Positions 14,072 through 24,413 of a stretch of DNA of 64,000 nt are shown here, piece by piece (position 1 is the stretch's first letter; the number at the start of each line of letters is the position of its first letter). The notes below the pieces were generated by a model. It was not told the origin of the DNA. It searched no databases and worked only from the letters and a program-made list of their open reading frames with translations. Both the position numbers and the translations under genes were made by a program. Source of the stretch: Linyphia triangularis (lineage: Eukaryota; Arthropoda; Arachnida; Araneae; Linyphiidae); assembly GCA_963978545.1 (NCBI GenBank), contig OZ021731.1, positions 21,811,593 to 21,875,592 of the forward strand, read 5' to 3'.

Positions 14072-15295
14072 TAGCAAAGCACGAGTATTCTGCTAGTAAA
14101 GAATTTTCACTAGGAAGTTAACAGAAACCAGTTTGTAAGTCATTGATTTTCTGTTATTTGTAATAAATGTTGCATTTTTCCTTTCATGTACTCAATAGAC
14201 TTGTGGTGACAGTTAATAATCTCGGCAGCCGAGGCAATACGCAAGATAATTTTGATACAAGACTCAAGGAATGGGTTTGACCTTGCGATTAATCTATACT
14301 TATACTCATGAAGCACAATGCATGTCTGTCAGGAGCTACCTAAAAGTTTAATAATATGGCTACCCTTCCAAGTTTTAGGTTCTAAATTATTCAAATTGGT
14401 TTTGTAGTTTTTAAATTATACGAAATTTGAACATTCAGTTATGAATCTCTTAGTCTCTCAGATAAAAAAGCAAAGATATGTTATTTGATTTTCAGATGCA
14501 GGAGTCTTTATTTGTAACTCAACAAAAGATGCTAACTTTTTAAATTATAATTTATTGTATTAGTAGGAAACATTGGTTTCTATTTGAATGCATACTTTTA
14601 GGTTGTTAGTGTCGAATTGTTTCCCCCTATTCTTCACTTCAGAAACCTCAAAATAAGTGTCTTAATTCGAGTTACTTGTGATATATAAAGGACGGTAAAC
14701 GTTATTTTTTTTTTTCACTTTGAATTTAATTTCTCTCTACCTCAGATTTGTGCATTATCCGTTTACTTTCTCATGATAGAGAGTTATAAGTTACGATTTT
14801 GTATTTTGTTCAACTCTCACCCATTTGCTGTTATTTAGTGCGGTTCTGAAAATATCCTTCCTTCAGAGTAAATAAAAAAACAATATAAATCCTCCTTCTG
14901 CCTTCTAGGCTATTGGATTTCGGGTTACAATCGGAATGTCCCAATAAATCTCGTCAAAAGAATGTTTGTTCGCGCAGACAATCAAAGGTACAAAAGAAAG
15001 TAGCTAATAAAGGTCAATCAACATTGGGGCAATGAGACCATCCGTCTTCATTTCCTTTCCTTTTTTTCTTTGTAGATCAATTTTTATCTTTCTTTTATTA
15101 CTTTATTACGTTCTGTGTGTTTAAGATGCTCGTAACAAACGTGTCGCCTAGTTACTGAAAGTTTATAAACTGTGCAGACTTTCGAAGTCATAAAGTCTTC
15201 CCTTGTAGTATAAATCAAAAAGTATTCTGTGTCACCGTGCTTAGTACACCGTACATTTATTTATACTTGTAGTCCGAGCAAGCTTAGGTTCGCCA
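14072..15295. other. No gene recognised
   Basis: Complex sequence without repeats that I can match inside the window. No conserved reading frame or splice pattern. Confidence 0.5.
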
Positions 15296-15832
15296 TCGAA
15301 CATCATTCTGAATTTTTTTTATAGAATGTGGAGAAAAGTTAGTAGATCATGAATGTACTGATCTGTCGTGGCAAAAATGGCCGAAACTGGTCAAAATCGA
15401 CTTGGAATGAGTTGAACTTGAACTATAATTTGAATAACCTGCCAAATAATGATTTTTTTTTATTATTATTTGGTAACACGCCGCGCTTTGATTTTCAATG
15501 AGGAAAGGTGTAAGATATTTCATCTCGCTGTCGAAAAATATTCGTATCGTTTGAAAGTGAGCCAAATTGGCGTCATCAGTGTCGTGATATTTATTGAAAA
15601 CTTGGTTCACTTTCAAACAATTGGAGTATTTTTCGACCGTGAGGTGATATCATCTGCATCCTTCCTCATTGAAAATTAAAGAGATTTCAGGAACCAAATA
15701 ATAATAATAATAAATGCTCTTTACTTGGCAAGTTATTCAAGTTCAACTCTTTCGAAATCGATTTTTGACTAATTTCGGTTATTTTTGCCCCTATAGACCA
15801 GTGCATTCATAATCTACTAACTTTTCTCCACA
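15296..15832. mobile_element. Diverged, truncated copy of the long palindromic MITE
   Basis: Begins within the family (CATCGAACATCATTCTGAAT) and keeps both arms, including TCTACTAACTTTTCTCCA, but the outer ends are lost. The right side is interrupted at 15833 by another MITE. A TAA/AAT trinucleotide run sits in each arm. Confidence 0.7.
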
Positions 15833-16357
15833 ATGAACAATTCACGCATTTTTTAAAAATTCTTTTATTCAATTCTAAATGTTTCGAAAAGGCCATTCAA
15901 TACGCTTTTCCTTTTTTTTTTTTTTTTTTTAAATTTGCAATCAAAGTTTCCCTTTAGACGTTGGCAAGAAAACTATTCATTCGGCTCGAATTGAATATGA
16001 TGTCAAGACTTCCTAAACATCTTGACTTTGAAATGCGGCAGCAGAAACTAGTTTTGCAAGTTTCTCGCAAATCGCGCCAACCTGTACGGGATATGGCAAT
16101 GGTCTACCAAATCAACGATAACTATTTCACAGAAACCTTACGATAACCATAGAAACGGAAGGATCTCTTGACGTAACAGATTTTGTTGAGTGTTTTGATG
16201 GGACTGCTTTTGGCTCGGTTTTGGGGCATTTTCTTTTCTCAGTATTTAAATAACAGGTTTTTTTTTAAAGAACTTTTGTTTAAATATTTGGAATCAGAAA
16301 GAAATACTCTTTAAATATAAACTTCACCCGTTTTTAATAAATGCGGGAATTGTCCAT
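15833..16357. mobile_element. MITE, family ATGGACAATTCCCGCATTTT, copy 1
   Basis: Ends ATGAACAATTCACGCATTTT and AATGCGGGAATTGTCCAT. Shares the interior GTTTCTCGCAAATCGCGCCA and ACGGGATATGGCAATGGTCT with the copies at 33094, 43397 and 56127. Confidence 0.82.
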
Positions 16358-16699
16358 TCAAGTAAGTGTTGGTAGTGTGTCCAGTTCAAGTAGGCATTGA
16401 GGCACTCTCAAATTTCGCATTAAAATATTTCAATATTAACTGAATAACAAAACAAGGATGAAAAGTAGCTACGTATATTTACATTTTGTCGAAAGGTCCA
16501 GAATTCTAAACCAGAAAGACTGAAAGGCAAACTATTAGCCAAACCTGTTATTACACAGAAATTTATATCGTAACCGTAAACTTAGGAGGAGGTGGAATAA
16601 TAAGTGCGTCACGAATTTACGAAATCTGTAGTTCATAATTATCGCCAAAAAAAGGTGCATTTGCAAAGGCGTTTGTTGAATTTAACATGATGCTTTGTT

Positions 16700-17404
16700 G
16701 TTAGAAAGCAAGGGGAAATACGACCATTATTCTATAATGTGGAGAGTTGTGGAATATTCGGCTTCTGAATTGCCTTGCTACTCTTTTTATCTGATTTTCC
16801 AGCTCTTTTCGACTGGGTTACACAATTACTAGATCCTTGATTTGTCATTCATTAATACTGGAATGGGCATTGGCAAAATCCCTTTCTAGGCAATCAACCC
16901 ATCTGAGGTTGGGTCGGCTGCTAGTTCTTGTTCCAGTCATCGATATAGATAAACAACTGGATAGACTGCTCCATTGTCAATGCAAAGAGAAAAACGCGCC
17001 GGGGATTGCGAAGCTGGTGGGAAGATTAACCAATCACAGTTCACTTTTATAGCTGAATGGAAATGCGAAAAACTTTGAAAATGCTAGAGTATATATTTTT
17101 TTGCATATTATTAATAATTAAGGTCTACTATTGACATTTTTGGTGTGTACAACCCAAAATTTTATTTTCAATCCTCAGCAATCCGTATTTTTTATCCCAC
17201 CAACGGCATCTAGCAACGGCTTCATTTTCCCAGCGTTAAGCAGTCTATCCAGTTGTTTATTTATATCGATGGTTCCAGTGGGCTTGGCCAAAAACATTTT
17301 CAGTGTTGAATGTTCTCTGTTCATTCTAATAATGTGGCCATCTCACTTAATTGTTTGGATTTTTACGTATTTGATGACGTCGGGTTCCTTGAAGGCAAGA
17401 TAAA
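16700..17404 (-). pseudogene. C-terminal remnant of RTE/Jockey-type non-LTR retrotransposon, interrupted
   Basis: On the minus strand, 17404 to 17280 reads DVIKYVKIQTIK, a stop, then DGHIIRMNREHSTLKMFLAKPTG. 16930 to 16860 reads SSRPNLRWVDCLERDFANA. Both parts match the terminal region of RTE/Jockey polyproteins (GHI-RM then GRPxLRW-D). They are separated only by the MITE at 16938-17271, and the frame is continuous across the insertion if one 8-bp duplication is discounted. A TGA replaces the usual Trp before DGH. Downstream decay makes the 3' limit (about 16700) uncertain. Confidence 0.75.
16938..17271. mobile_element. MITE with 33-bp inverted ends and perfect 8-bp target duplication
   Basis: Inverted ends of 33 bp (16938-16970, 17239-17271) start CATCGATATARATAAACAAC with one mismatch. 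GTTCCAGT is duplicated at 16930-16937 and 17272-17279. Length 334 bp, with no coding sequence. It splits the reverse-transcriptase remnant around it. The 8-bp duplication suits P- or hAT-type transposases; the CAT start is more P-like. Confidence 0.88.
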
Positions 17405-17639
17405 GTTCTAAATTTGAGCTAAGACTCAAGTACCTGGTCAAAGAGGGTCACGAACTCGCACTCGAATTACTTAAAAACTACCAAATTGTAAAGTAATTTT
17501 CCAATTCATTATTAAGCGAGATGTTTTATCTAACTAATAGCATTTTCGAGTTCTTGATTATTTCTTTTTTACTTGTTTTTACAACCAAATATTTTGTCTG
17601 GTTATTTTAGTGAATTTACATGGTTTATAAATCCTTTAT

Positions 17640-17905
17640 ATTAACTTCGATTTCGTATGTGGCGGTAAAATATGCGGAAAGCCAATTAACCCACTTGCCG
17701 TCATCAAATCGACCTAAAACTTGGTAGGTAGAATCGTTGTCGACGACAATGCATTTTATCAAGTTTTCATCTGTTCCTAAAAGGTCGCTTTTACCCTCGC
17801 TTCTATTGCTCTTCTGTAGACTAATTAACCCACATTCGGTCATCCAATCTAACGGAAACTTCGCAGATAGACTCGTTATCGATGACAATACATACTATCA
17901 AGTTT
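17640..17905 (-). other. Duplicated coding-like module of unknown origin
   Basis: On the minus strand, about 17903-17824 reads IVIDNESICEVSVRLDDRMW followed by VN and a stop; about 17760-17685 reads IVVDNDSTYQVLGRFDDGKW followed by VNWLSA. The two are in different frames, 139 bases apart, and differ mostly at conservative positions. I do not recognise the protein. There is no start codon or splice context that I trust. Confidence 0.4.
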
Positions 17906-18168
17906 TTCCGGGAGAAGGGGAAAAGAGTTAGTTCATAGCATGTAATCGGGGGTTTTCTTCATATTGGTGATATCCTACACAAAGTCGATCTTCAGCTCAA
18001 AATCACTTAAATAAGTTGCAATTGCACATAAAAGTCAGCAATACATATAAAGTATTTATATTAAAAACTTTGTTTTTGTGGGTTAATTTTTAATTACTAG
18101 TTTGCTAGCTCATGACATGTGTTCAATATAATTTCTGGTTGTTTCGTCTTCAAAGGACCAGGGTAGAT

Positions 18169-18194
18169 AGTATTTTCTTTACCTAAATACACCT
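18169..18194 (+). repeat. 26-bp flanking direct repeat, left copy
   Basis: The 26 bases starting AGTATTTTCTTTACC recur at 21682-21707, just after the right LTR. Between this copy and the left LTR are 12 extra bases (18195-18206, TGCACCCTAATA). This is far longer than a normal 5-bp target duplication. Confidence 0.85.
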
Positions 18195-18206
18195 TGCACC
18201 CTAATA

Positions 18207-18672
18207 TGTTGCACAAATTGTCTGTATATATTGTAAATAGTGACGTATTATTTCAAAATTCTATTGTAATTTATTTTTATCCTATTTTATTTAGTAATTA
18301 ATAGCGATTATACAAGTTAGAAAAAGGTGGCAACACCTAAAGTAATCGAGAAGTTTCGAGATATTTCGTTTCCGATAAATTGGCTGGAAATTTCGAGAAT
18401 GTCTCACGCGCTTGTATATAAAGGACTGGAGAACGGGAAAGTTTTCAGATTGACTTCGGATTTCGTTGAAAGCTGATCGCTTTGTTTACCTATTGGAGTG
18501 AGCTTGTATAATCGCTGAATTCGAAGTTATTTTTGTTGAAGCTTGTGTTGAAGCTTGAGAGTAATTAAACTGTTGCCTGTGAATAAATTTTGTGAGTTTT
18601 CTGAAGAGAGAATAAATATTTTTAAACCGTGAAAACTGTGCCATCATTGCCTCAGTGGAAAAATTCATAACA
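18207..18672 (+). repeat. 5' LTR
   Basis: 466 bp with TG...CA ends. A TATA-like TGTATATAAAGG lies at about 18413-18424, placing the likely transcription start some 25-30 bases further on. AATAAA at 18611 is a possible polyadenylation signal, and a second AATAAA lies at 18592. Confidence 0.93.
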
Positions 18673-18673
18673 G

Positions 18674-18689
18674 TGGTGTCAGAAGTGGG
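18674..18689 (+). other. Primer binding site, tRNA-Leu type
   Basis: TGGTGTCAGAAGTGGG starts one base after the LTR end. It is complementary to the 3' end of a tRNA-Leu(CAA)-like tRNA (...CCCACTTCTGACA plus CCA). Confidence 0.8.
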
Positions 18690-18704
18690 GTCAAGTCATC
18701 TTGA

Positions 18705-21164
18705 ATGCCGACTACTAGAGGAATGATGGAAGACCAAATGAAGCAGTTGATGGAAATGCTTGCTGGAATGAAAGCCTGCCAAGAAACCGCCTCAGCCGAA
18801 ATAAAAGAAATGAAAGCCTGCCAAGAAACCACCGCAGCTGAAATGAAAGCCGAACTTTCCGCTACAATCGCCGCCGGTCAAGCCCGTCAGGAATCTACAA
18901 ATGCTGAATTCGCTGCCGCTATTACGGGTGATATTAAAGCTTTAGCATCCAAGCAAGAATCATCTTCTGCGTCCGTTGATAGATTTATGGAGCGCACAGA
19001 GAGTGTTCTTCAATCAATGAAGGCGGATATTTTGGATGTCAGAGAAGATCTTAAGACAGTGAGAAATGAAGTTGAAGAAAAAGTTTCCACCTTAAAGGAA
19101 GAGCAAGACAAATTCATTGACGTTGTAGAGGAAAGGCTGCGAAAAATGGAAACGCGTGAAGCTCTGGCCATAGCGTCACCTAATTGGGATAACGCTTCCA
19201 TCCCCTTTATGGCGCCGCGCTCTAACATCAAAGTGGCCCCTTTTGATGGGAAGTCGTCTTGGCGCGTTTATCAAACGCAATTTGAAATGATTGCTTCTGC
19301 GAATGGTTGGGACGATACTTCGAAAGCATTCCATCTCGCAGCATCTCTTCGAGGTGAAGCTGCTGACATTTTACAGACACTACCTGAAGAGAAGCGGGGA
19401 GAATTCGTGGCGCTGGCAAGTGCGTTGGAGTTAAGGTTTGGGGAGCAACATCTAAAGGATTATAACAGACTGCAATTGAAAGTGAGACAGCAGAAGGCCA
19501 ATGAAACTCTTCAAGAATTGGCATCGGATATAGAAAGACTGTCGCTCCTCGCTTTCCCTGTCTGTTCACCGGATGTACGATGCGATCTTTCTCTGCAGTA
19601 TTTCATTGACGCTATTCAAGATCCCGATGTGCAACAGGCGGTAAGGTTATCCCAAAACAAAAACCTGAAGTCGGCCCTCGTGTACGCCATGAGAGTGGAA
19701 GCCGCGCAGCTAGCTTCTGGAAAAGACCGACGATATGTGCGTGGTGCATTAGCAGAGGATTCGTCTGACTTTGTCACCAGTAAGCTTCGAGAACTGGAAA
19801 GCAAAATTGATAGAATGATGAGAAGCTATCCCGGAGCCAGGGATCGAAGGACCAGAGTCGTTTGCTGGCACTGCAAACGGGAAGGGCATCTACGACGAAA
19901 CTGTCTCGATTTGAAAAAGAGAAGGGATAACACTACCACGGATTCTCCACAACTGAATCTAAGAAGATGTCATCTCGCAGGGCAGAAGCTGCAATGTAGA
20001 ACAGGTGAAGCCCCGACCAGTCGTTTCCACGTTTCATCCCGACAAGGAGGAAACCAGGGTTTATTCGTGAAGGGGGAGATCAACGGAACTCCATGTCGTC
20101 TAATCGTCGATTCGGGAGCGAACGTAACGATCGCAAGGACGGACGTGGCTCGTCGCCTGAACAGCCGACTCCTCTACACATCGCCCTCTGTTTCTCTACA
20201 AACTGTGTCCGGTGGTAATATCTCTGTTCATGGGAAATTGCAAGTGGACATTGCCCTTGGATTTAACACCTACAAGCACACCGTTTATGTTGCCGAAATT
20301 GTAGATCCGTGCATTCTCGGACTAGACTTTTTGAAGAAAAATGGGATTACGCTGAATTTTGAGAAAAGCCAGCTGCAAACATGGAGAGGCGAAGTTCCTT
20401 TGTACGATCTAGACATGAAAGAGCTGTGCGTATATCGGATTGTAGCTCATGAAGACAATGTCATAGAGAATGCTGAAGAGTCCACATCTATGGAAAGTAC
20501 CTCTCCAGCCTCGGAGAGAGAACCGAAGAAAGCGACGTTGATGAAACCCTCCCAGGAAGTGGTTCATGTGGAAATGGACAAAGTTAGTGACGAGGGAATC
20601 GACATCCGTACTCCTGTTACAAGCATCGAACGGAGGTCCCGGGATCTATCAGCTGCACCCGCGGATGATTCGGACGCAATCTCAAAATCATATAACCAGC
20701 AAGATGGGGATCAGAAACTTTCACCGCTTCTGTTGGCATACGGGAGTGCAACTCACGAGACCACCGGATTTTCTCCATCTCTAACGATGTGTGGAAGAGA
20801 CCTTAGGCTCCCCAGCAACCTCCTCTTTGGACAACCACAGGACACTCCTTCCTCGCCTGTCCAGTATCTAGATGATCTGCAGGCACGTTTGGAAGCCGTA
20901 CATCGGTTCGCCAGAGAGAGAAACAACATCAGGACGGAGCGCATGAAGATCCGGTACTATGCCAAGGCCATGGACCGTTCATTCCAGGAAGGTGACAAAC
21001 GTCGGAAAGGACTCTCCCCTAAGCTCCAGACGAACTGGGAAGGGCCGTATGGGATCCTTAAGAAGATCAACGACGTCGTGGTGAGAATTCAACGGACACC
21101 TTCCTGTAAACCTAGAGTTGTACACTACAATAGGCTAGCCCCATATTATGGTAGAAGTCATTGA
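18705..21164 (+). CDS. Gag-protease-integrase C-terminus fusion ORF of LTR element (819 codons)
   Basis: One open frame covers most of the interior. Residues 1-150 are helical and coiled-coil-like, with a repeated MKACQET motif. Residues about 175-340 resemble a Ty3-type Gag capsid. Residues 387-400 form a CX2CX4HX4C zinc knuckle for nucleic-acid binding. Residues 469-473 (DSGAN) are the aspartic protease active site, and ILGLDFL at 537-543 is its conserved C-terminal motif. From about residue 668 the frame jumps to the end of an integrase: the AYGSATHETTGFSP region, a GPY/F-like motif near 780 and a NRLAPY tail. The polymerase and the integrase DDE core are absent. The junction near 20690-20710 keeps the frame, so a fusion protein could be made. 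A further short gap after GDK near residue 765 suggests a second small deletion. What this copy does, if anything, is unknown. Confidence 0.9.
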   Translation: MPTTRGMMEDQMKQLMEMLAGMKACQETASAEIKEMKACQETTAAEMKAELSATIAAGQARQESTNAEFAAAITGDIKALASKQESSSASVDRFMERTESVLQSMKADILDVREDLKTVRNEVEEKVSTLKEEQDKFIDVVEERLRKMETREALAIASPNWDNASIPFMAPRSNIKVAPFDGKSSWRVYQTQFEMIASANGWDDTSKAFHLAASLRGEAADILQTLPEEKRGEFVALASALELRFGEQHLKDYNRLQLKVRQQKANETLQELASDIERLSLLAFPVCSPDVRCDLSLQYFIDAIQDPDVQQAVRLSQNKNLKSALVYAMRVEAAQLASGKDRRYVRGALAEDSSDFVTSKLRELESKIDRMMRSYPGARDRRTRVVCWHCKREGHLRRNCLDLKKRRDNTTTDSPQLNLRRCHLAGQKLQCRTGEAPTSRFHVSSRQGGNQGLFVKGEINGTPCRLIVDSGANVTIARTDVARRLNSRLLYTSPSVSLQTVSGGNISVHGKLQVDIALGFNTYKHTVYVAEIVDPCILGLDFLKKNGITLNFEKSQLQTWRGEVPLYDLDMKELCVYRIVAHEDNVIENAEESTSMESTSPASEREPKKATLMKPSQEVVHVEMDKVSDEGIDIRTPVTSIERRSRDLSAAPADDSDAISKSYNQQDGDQKLSPLLLAYGSATHETTGFSPSLTMCGRDLRLPSNLLFGQPQDTPSSPVQYLDDLQARLEAVHRFARERNNIRTERMKIRYYAKAMDRSFQEGDKRRKGLSPKLQTNWEGPYGILKKINDVVVRIQRTPSCKPRVVHYNRLAPYYGRSH

Positions 21165-21203
21165 ATGGCTTAAGGACTTCACTGCCCGGGACGTGCAGTC
21201 TTT

Positions 21204-21216
21204 AAGAAGGGGGAAA
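21204..21216 (+). other. Polypurine tract
   Basis: Thirteen purines (AAGAAGGGGGAAA) directly abut the right LTR, the expected plus-strand priming site. Confidence 0.85.
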
Positions 21217-21682
21217 TGTTGCACAAATTGTCTGTATATATTGTAAATAGTGACGTATTATTTCAAAATTCTATTGTAATTTATTTTTATCCTATTTTAT
21301 TTAGTAATTAATAGCGATTATACAAGTTAGAAAAAGGTGGCAACACCTAAAGTAATCGAGAAGTTTCGAGATATTTCGTTTCCGATAAATTGGCTGGAAA
21401 TTTCGAGAATGTCTCACGCGCTTGTATATAAAGGACTGGAGAACGGGAAAGTTTTCAGATTGACTTCGGATTTCGTTGAAAGCTGATCGCTTTGTTTACC
21501 TATTGGAGTGAGCTTGTATAATCGCTGAATTCGAAGTTATTTTTGTTGAAGCTTGTGTTGAAGCTTGAGAGTAATTAAACTGTTGCCTGTGAATAAATTT
21601 TGTGAGTTTTCTGAAGAGAGAATAAATATTTTTAAACCGTGAAAACTGTGCCATCATTGCCTCAGTGGAAAAATTCATAACA
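21217..21682 (+). repeat. 3' LTR
   Basis: 466 bp, identical to the left LTR in a line-by-line reading. Ends at CA 21681-21682, where a repeat of the upstream flank begins. Confidence 0.93.
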
Positions 21683-21707
21683 GTATTTTCTTTACCTAAA
21701 TACACCT
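21682..21707 (+). repeat. 26-bp flanking direct repeat, right copy
   Basis: Partner of 18169-18194; its first A is also the last base of the LTR. The DNA beyond it (21708-21810) is an interspersed repeat with a diverged relative at about 26098-26230. Confidence 0.85.
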
Positions 21708-21880
21708 GCATCAAGCCTTGCCTGTCAGGAGGGTATCCTTGTTAAGAAACAACTTTTACAGACCTCGAAACTGATAGCTTTTGTCCATCTTTTCGACTAT
21801 TCGCGATGTTGTCAAAAAGTAAAATTTCTTGCATTCGTACTTCTTTATCTAAACCAGCTTTCGTCACTAACTTTTAGAGG

Positions 21881-22605
21881 CGGGCCGTATGACCTATGTT
21901 GGAGATTTTTCTTTAATTATTCCCAGTTTAACAATATATACCATTTCTGAAAATTGAAAGAAAAAAAAATGATATTTTTCTTATTTTAATAAAATTACAA
22001 TTGATATTTGATTTTCTTTTTTTTTCTTCAAATGATCCAAAAATAATAAATTTTATTATTAATCAATCAAAGTCTAAAATAGAAGTGAATCTTTCGTTCT
22101 AAACATGGCAGTACGAGCTGACCTAACTTTTTATAAAAGTATTTAAGCTGTACTTCCAGATTACCCTGTTTTGTAGGTATCAAGTGTGAGACGATAGCGG
22201 TCGAAATCGTTCAGTTTATTTTACGAAATAATCACTATTTTTCCCAGTATTTGTTACAGCCAATCTTAGTAAATTGTCCAAATGAGATTCAGTTAAGTTG
22301 TTTCTATATTTATTCTTGATGAAAACTATCTTGGTGAAAACTTTTTCATTTAGTTTCTTCGGGCACATAGTGAAGAACTCTGTTCTGTATAGTTCAACAC
22401 ATACTATTTTGGACAAATTAAAATTATGTAAAAGAAAGAAGGAAAAAAAAAAAAAAAAAAACTGCATACCATGAAGCTTGATTTTTTTTTTTCCTTCCTT
22501 TTTTTTTTTTTTCCTTCTTCTTTTTTTTCTTCTTTCTCTTTTCTGTTTTACTGGCGGGCCGCAGAAAAGTTTGTCACGGGCCGCGTAGTGGCTAATGCTG
22601 ATCTA
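21881..22605 (-). pseudogene. hAT-type transposase C-terminal remnant, copy 1
   Basis: On the minus strand near 22350-22216 it reads KVFTKIVFIKNKYRNNLTES then HLDNLLRLAVTN, matching the dimerisation region at the C-terminus of hAT transposases (FS-M--IK-KYR--LT--HL---LR-A). GGCGGGCCG words lie near both ends. The rest is low-complexity and broken. Confidence 0.7.
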
Positions 22606-22727
22606 AACTATTAAACACAGTATAGATTTTTCGGAAGCTGTCCCCTCCTTTCAAGCTCCAACGCTGTGAAATTTCAGTATATTCTATATAGGATTCCCCT
22701 GTTTTCCAAACGATTTAGTCCTTTAAT

Positions 22728-22964
22728 TATACTAAACTTCAACTTAACTAGACATCACTTAGACGGTAGATCGTCACAGTGCTCATAGGTATATAATCCA
22801 TTTTGGCGGCGTGAAAGCATAATGTTCGCCAAACCACAACCCTATAGAGAACAAAAGGTTTGGCGAGAATTATGTCTTCACTCCGCCAAAATGGATTAAA
22901 TACCTATGAGCACTGTGACGATCTATCGTCTAAGTGATGTCTAGTTAAGTTGAAGTTTAGTATA
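22728..22964. mobile_element. Palindromic foldback MITE, copy 1
   Basis: 237 bp, almost perfectly self-complementary from TATACTAAACTTCAACTTAA to its reverse complement; the arms meet at about 22845. The centre (CCACAACCCTATAGAGAAC) is the only asymmetric part. TA dinucleotides at both borders suggest Tc1/mariner-type mobilisation. Contains TTTGGCG motifs in each arm. Confidence 0.88.
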
Positions 22965-23969
22965 GTAATTATTATTTAATTAACCACAATTATGCCATCA
23001 TTGTTGAAACTCTTTCCTTTTGGAGAATATTTTTACAAATGTGAATAAACAAATTAATACATCGTGAACTATTGTTCGATCGATTGAATTTTGTGTGATT
23101 TGGGATAATAGTGCTAGCAATGTTATAAAACGGACTTGGAATAGTTCAGTGGAAATACCGAACTTGAATGTAGCTTTAAAAGTTAAAAAACTGGGTTTAA
23201 TTAAATTCACATGTTTGTTAATACTCAATAACACATTATAATAATATAAAATTGCTTGGCTTCTGAAATGTTTCGGAAATTGGACGTTTTTTGCTGGTTT
23301 TCATCGCTTTCGCGTGAAGTTCAGCGAGCTGTACTATGTCTGATTAAAATTGTCGTTACAGTGAAGTGCTGTACCCTTGAAAAATGAAATACACTTTTGT
23401 GATAGATTGAATTTGTAATTTCGTGTTTTAGATCCATTTAAAGATTTTTTATTTTTTTTTTAATTTTTTATTTTTTATTTTTATGATTGGCTGGATTGAT
23501 TGGTTCAAAGTAATTGCTTGATTATAGACCATGATTCAGCTATTCACAAACGCATATTTTATGTTTCCCATATTCAACGGTTGATTGTTATGCTGTCAAG
23601 TACAAGTTCTCTTAACCACGATATTCGTCTATTAGACTTCTTATCCCTGCCAATTTGGCGAATTCGAGATGTTCCCGTTGCACTTTTAACATCTGCCAAG
23701 AAGGCAAACGCTAATTTTTACTGCCTTTCTAGTTTTTAATTGAAATATTATAATACTTCTCTTTAAATACACTAATTTGCTCGAAATAAATAAAGGGAAT
23801 ATAAAAATATACTTGTTTTTAATTCAGAGTGTATGAGTCGATACAGGGGCGTACTGGGACATAAATCGGCCCGGTGATTTTAGATTTATATCGGTCCAAA
23901 TTTTCAATAAAATCATTAGCCAAATTTTAATAATTATTGTTATAATAAAATTACAATGATTATTTTTAA

Positions 23970-24350
23970 TAATTAAATAATTAATTTAAATATTGAATAA
24001 TTAATTTAAATATTAAATAATTAATTTAAATACTAAATAATTAATTTAAATATTAAATAATTAATTTAAATATTAAATAATTAATTTAAATATTAAATAA
24101 TTAATTTAAATATTAAATAATTAATTTAAATATTAAATAATTAATTTAAATATTAAATAATTAATTTAAATATTAAATAATTAATTTAAATATTAAATAA
24201 TTAATTTAAATATTAAATAATTAATTTAAATATTAAATAATTAATTTAAATATTAAATAATTAATTTAAATATTAAATAATTAATTTAAATATTAAATAA
24301 TTAATTCAAATATTAAATAATTTAAATATTAAATAATTAATTTAAATAAT
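23970..24350 (+). repeat. AT-only minisatellite, 20-bp unit
   Basis: About 19 copies of TTAATTTAAATATTAAATAA with very few variants (TTG at 23994, C at 24032 and 24306). Three units per 60 bases give identical lines from 24061 to 24300. The unit is itself nearly palindromic (TTAATTTAAATATTAAATAA). Confidence 0.95.
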
Positions 24351-24413
24351 TAAACAATAATTTAAATAAATAAATAGTTTAAATAATTAATGTTTTATTA
24401 GTTACTTTTGATA

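Larger units (their letters stand above)
18207..21682 (+). mobile_element. Ty3-type LTR retrotransposon, internally deleted, young
   Basis: Two 466-bp direct repeats (18207-18672 and 21217-21682), identical as far as I can read, begin TGTTGC and end ATAACA. A tRNA-Leu-type primer binding site follows the left LTR and a polypurine tract precedes the right LTR. The interior is about 2.5 kb and encodes Gag, protease and the integrase C-terminus. Reverse transcriptase, RNase H and the integrase catalytic core are missing, so this copy cannot move alone. Identical LTRs imply recent insertion. The flanks do not show the 5-bp duplication normal for this group (see findings). Confidence 0.93.

Noticed and set aside
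23970..24350. A CRISPR-like regular array
   Set aside because: There are no unique spacers. It is a pure tandem AT repeat with a 20-bp period in eukaryotic DNA.
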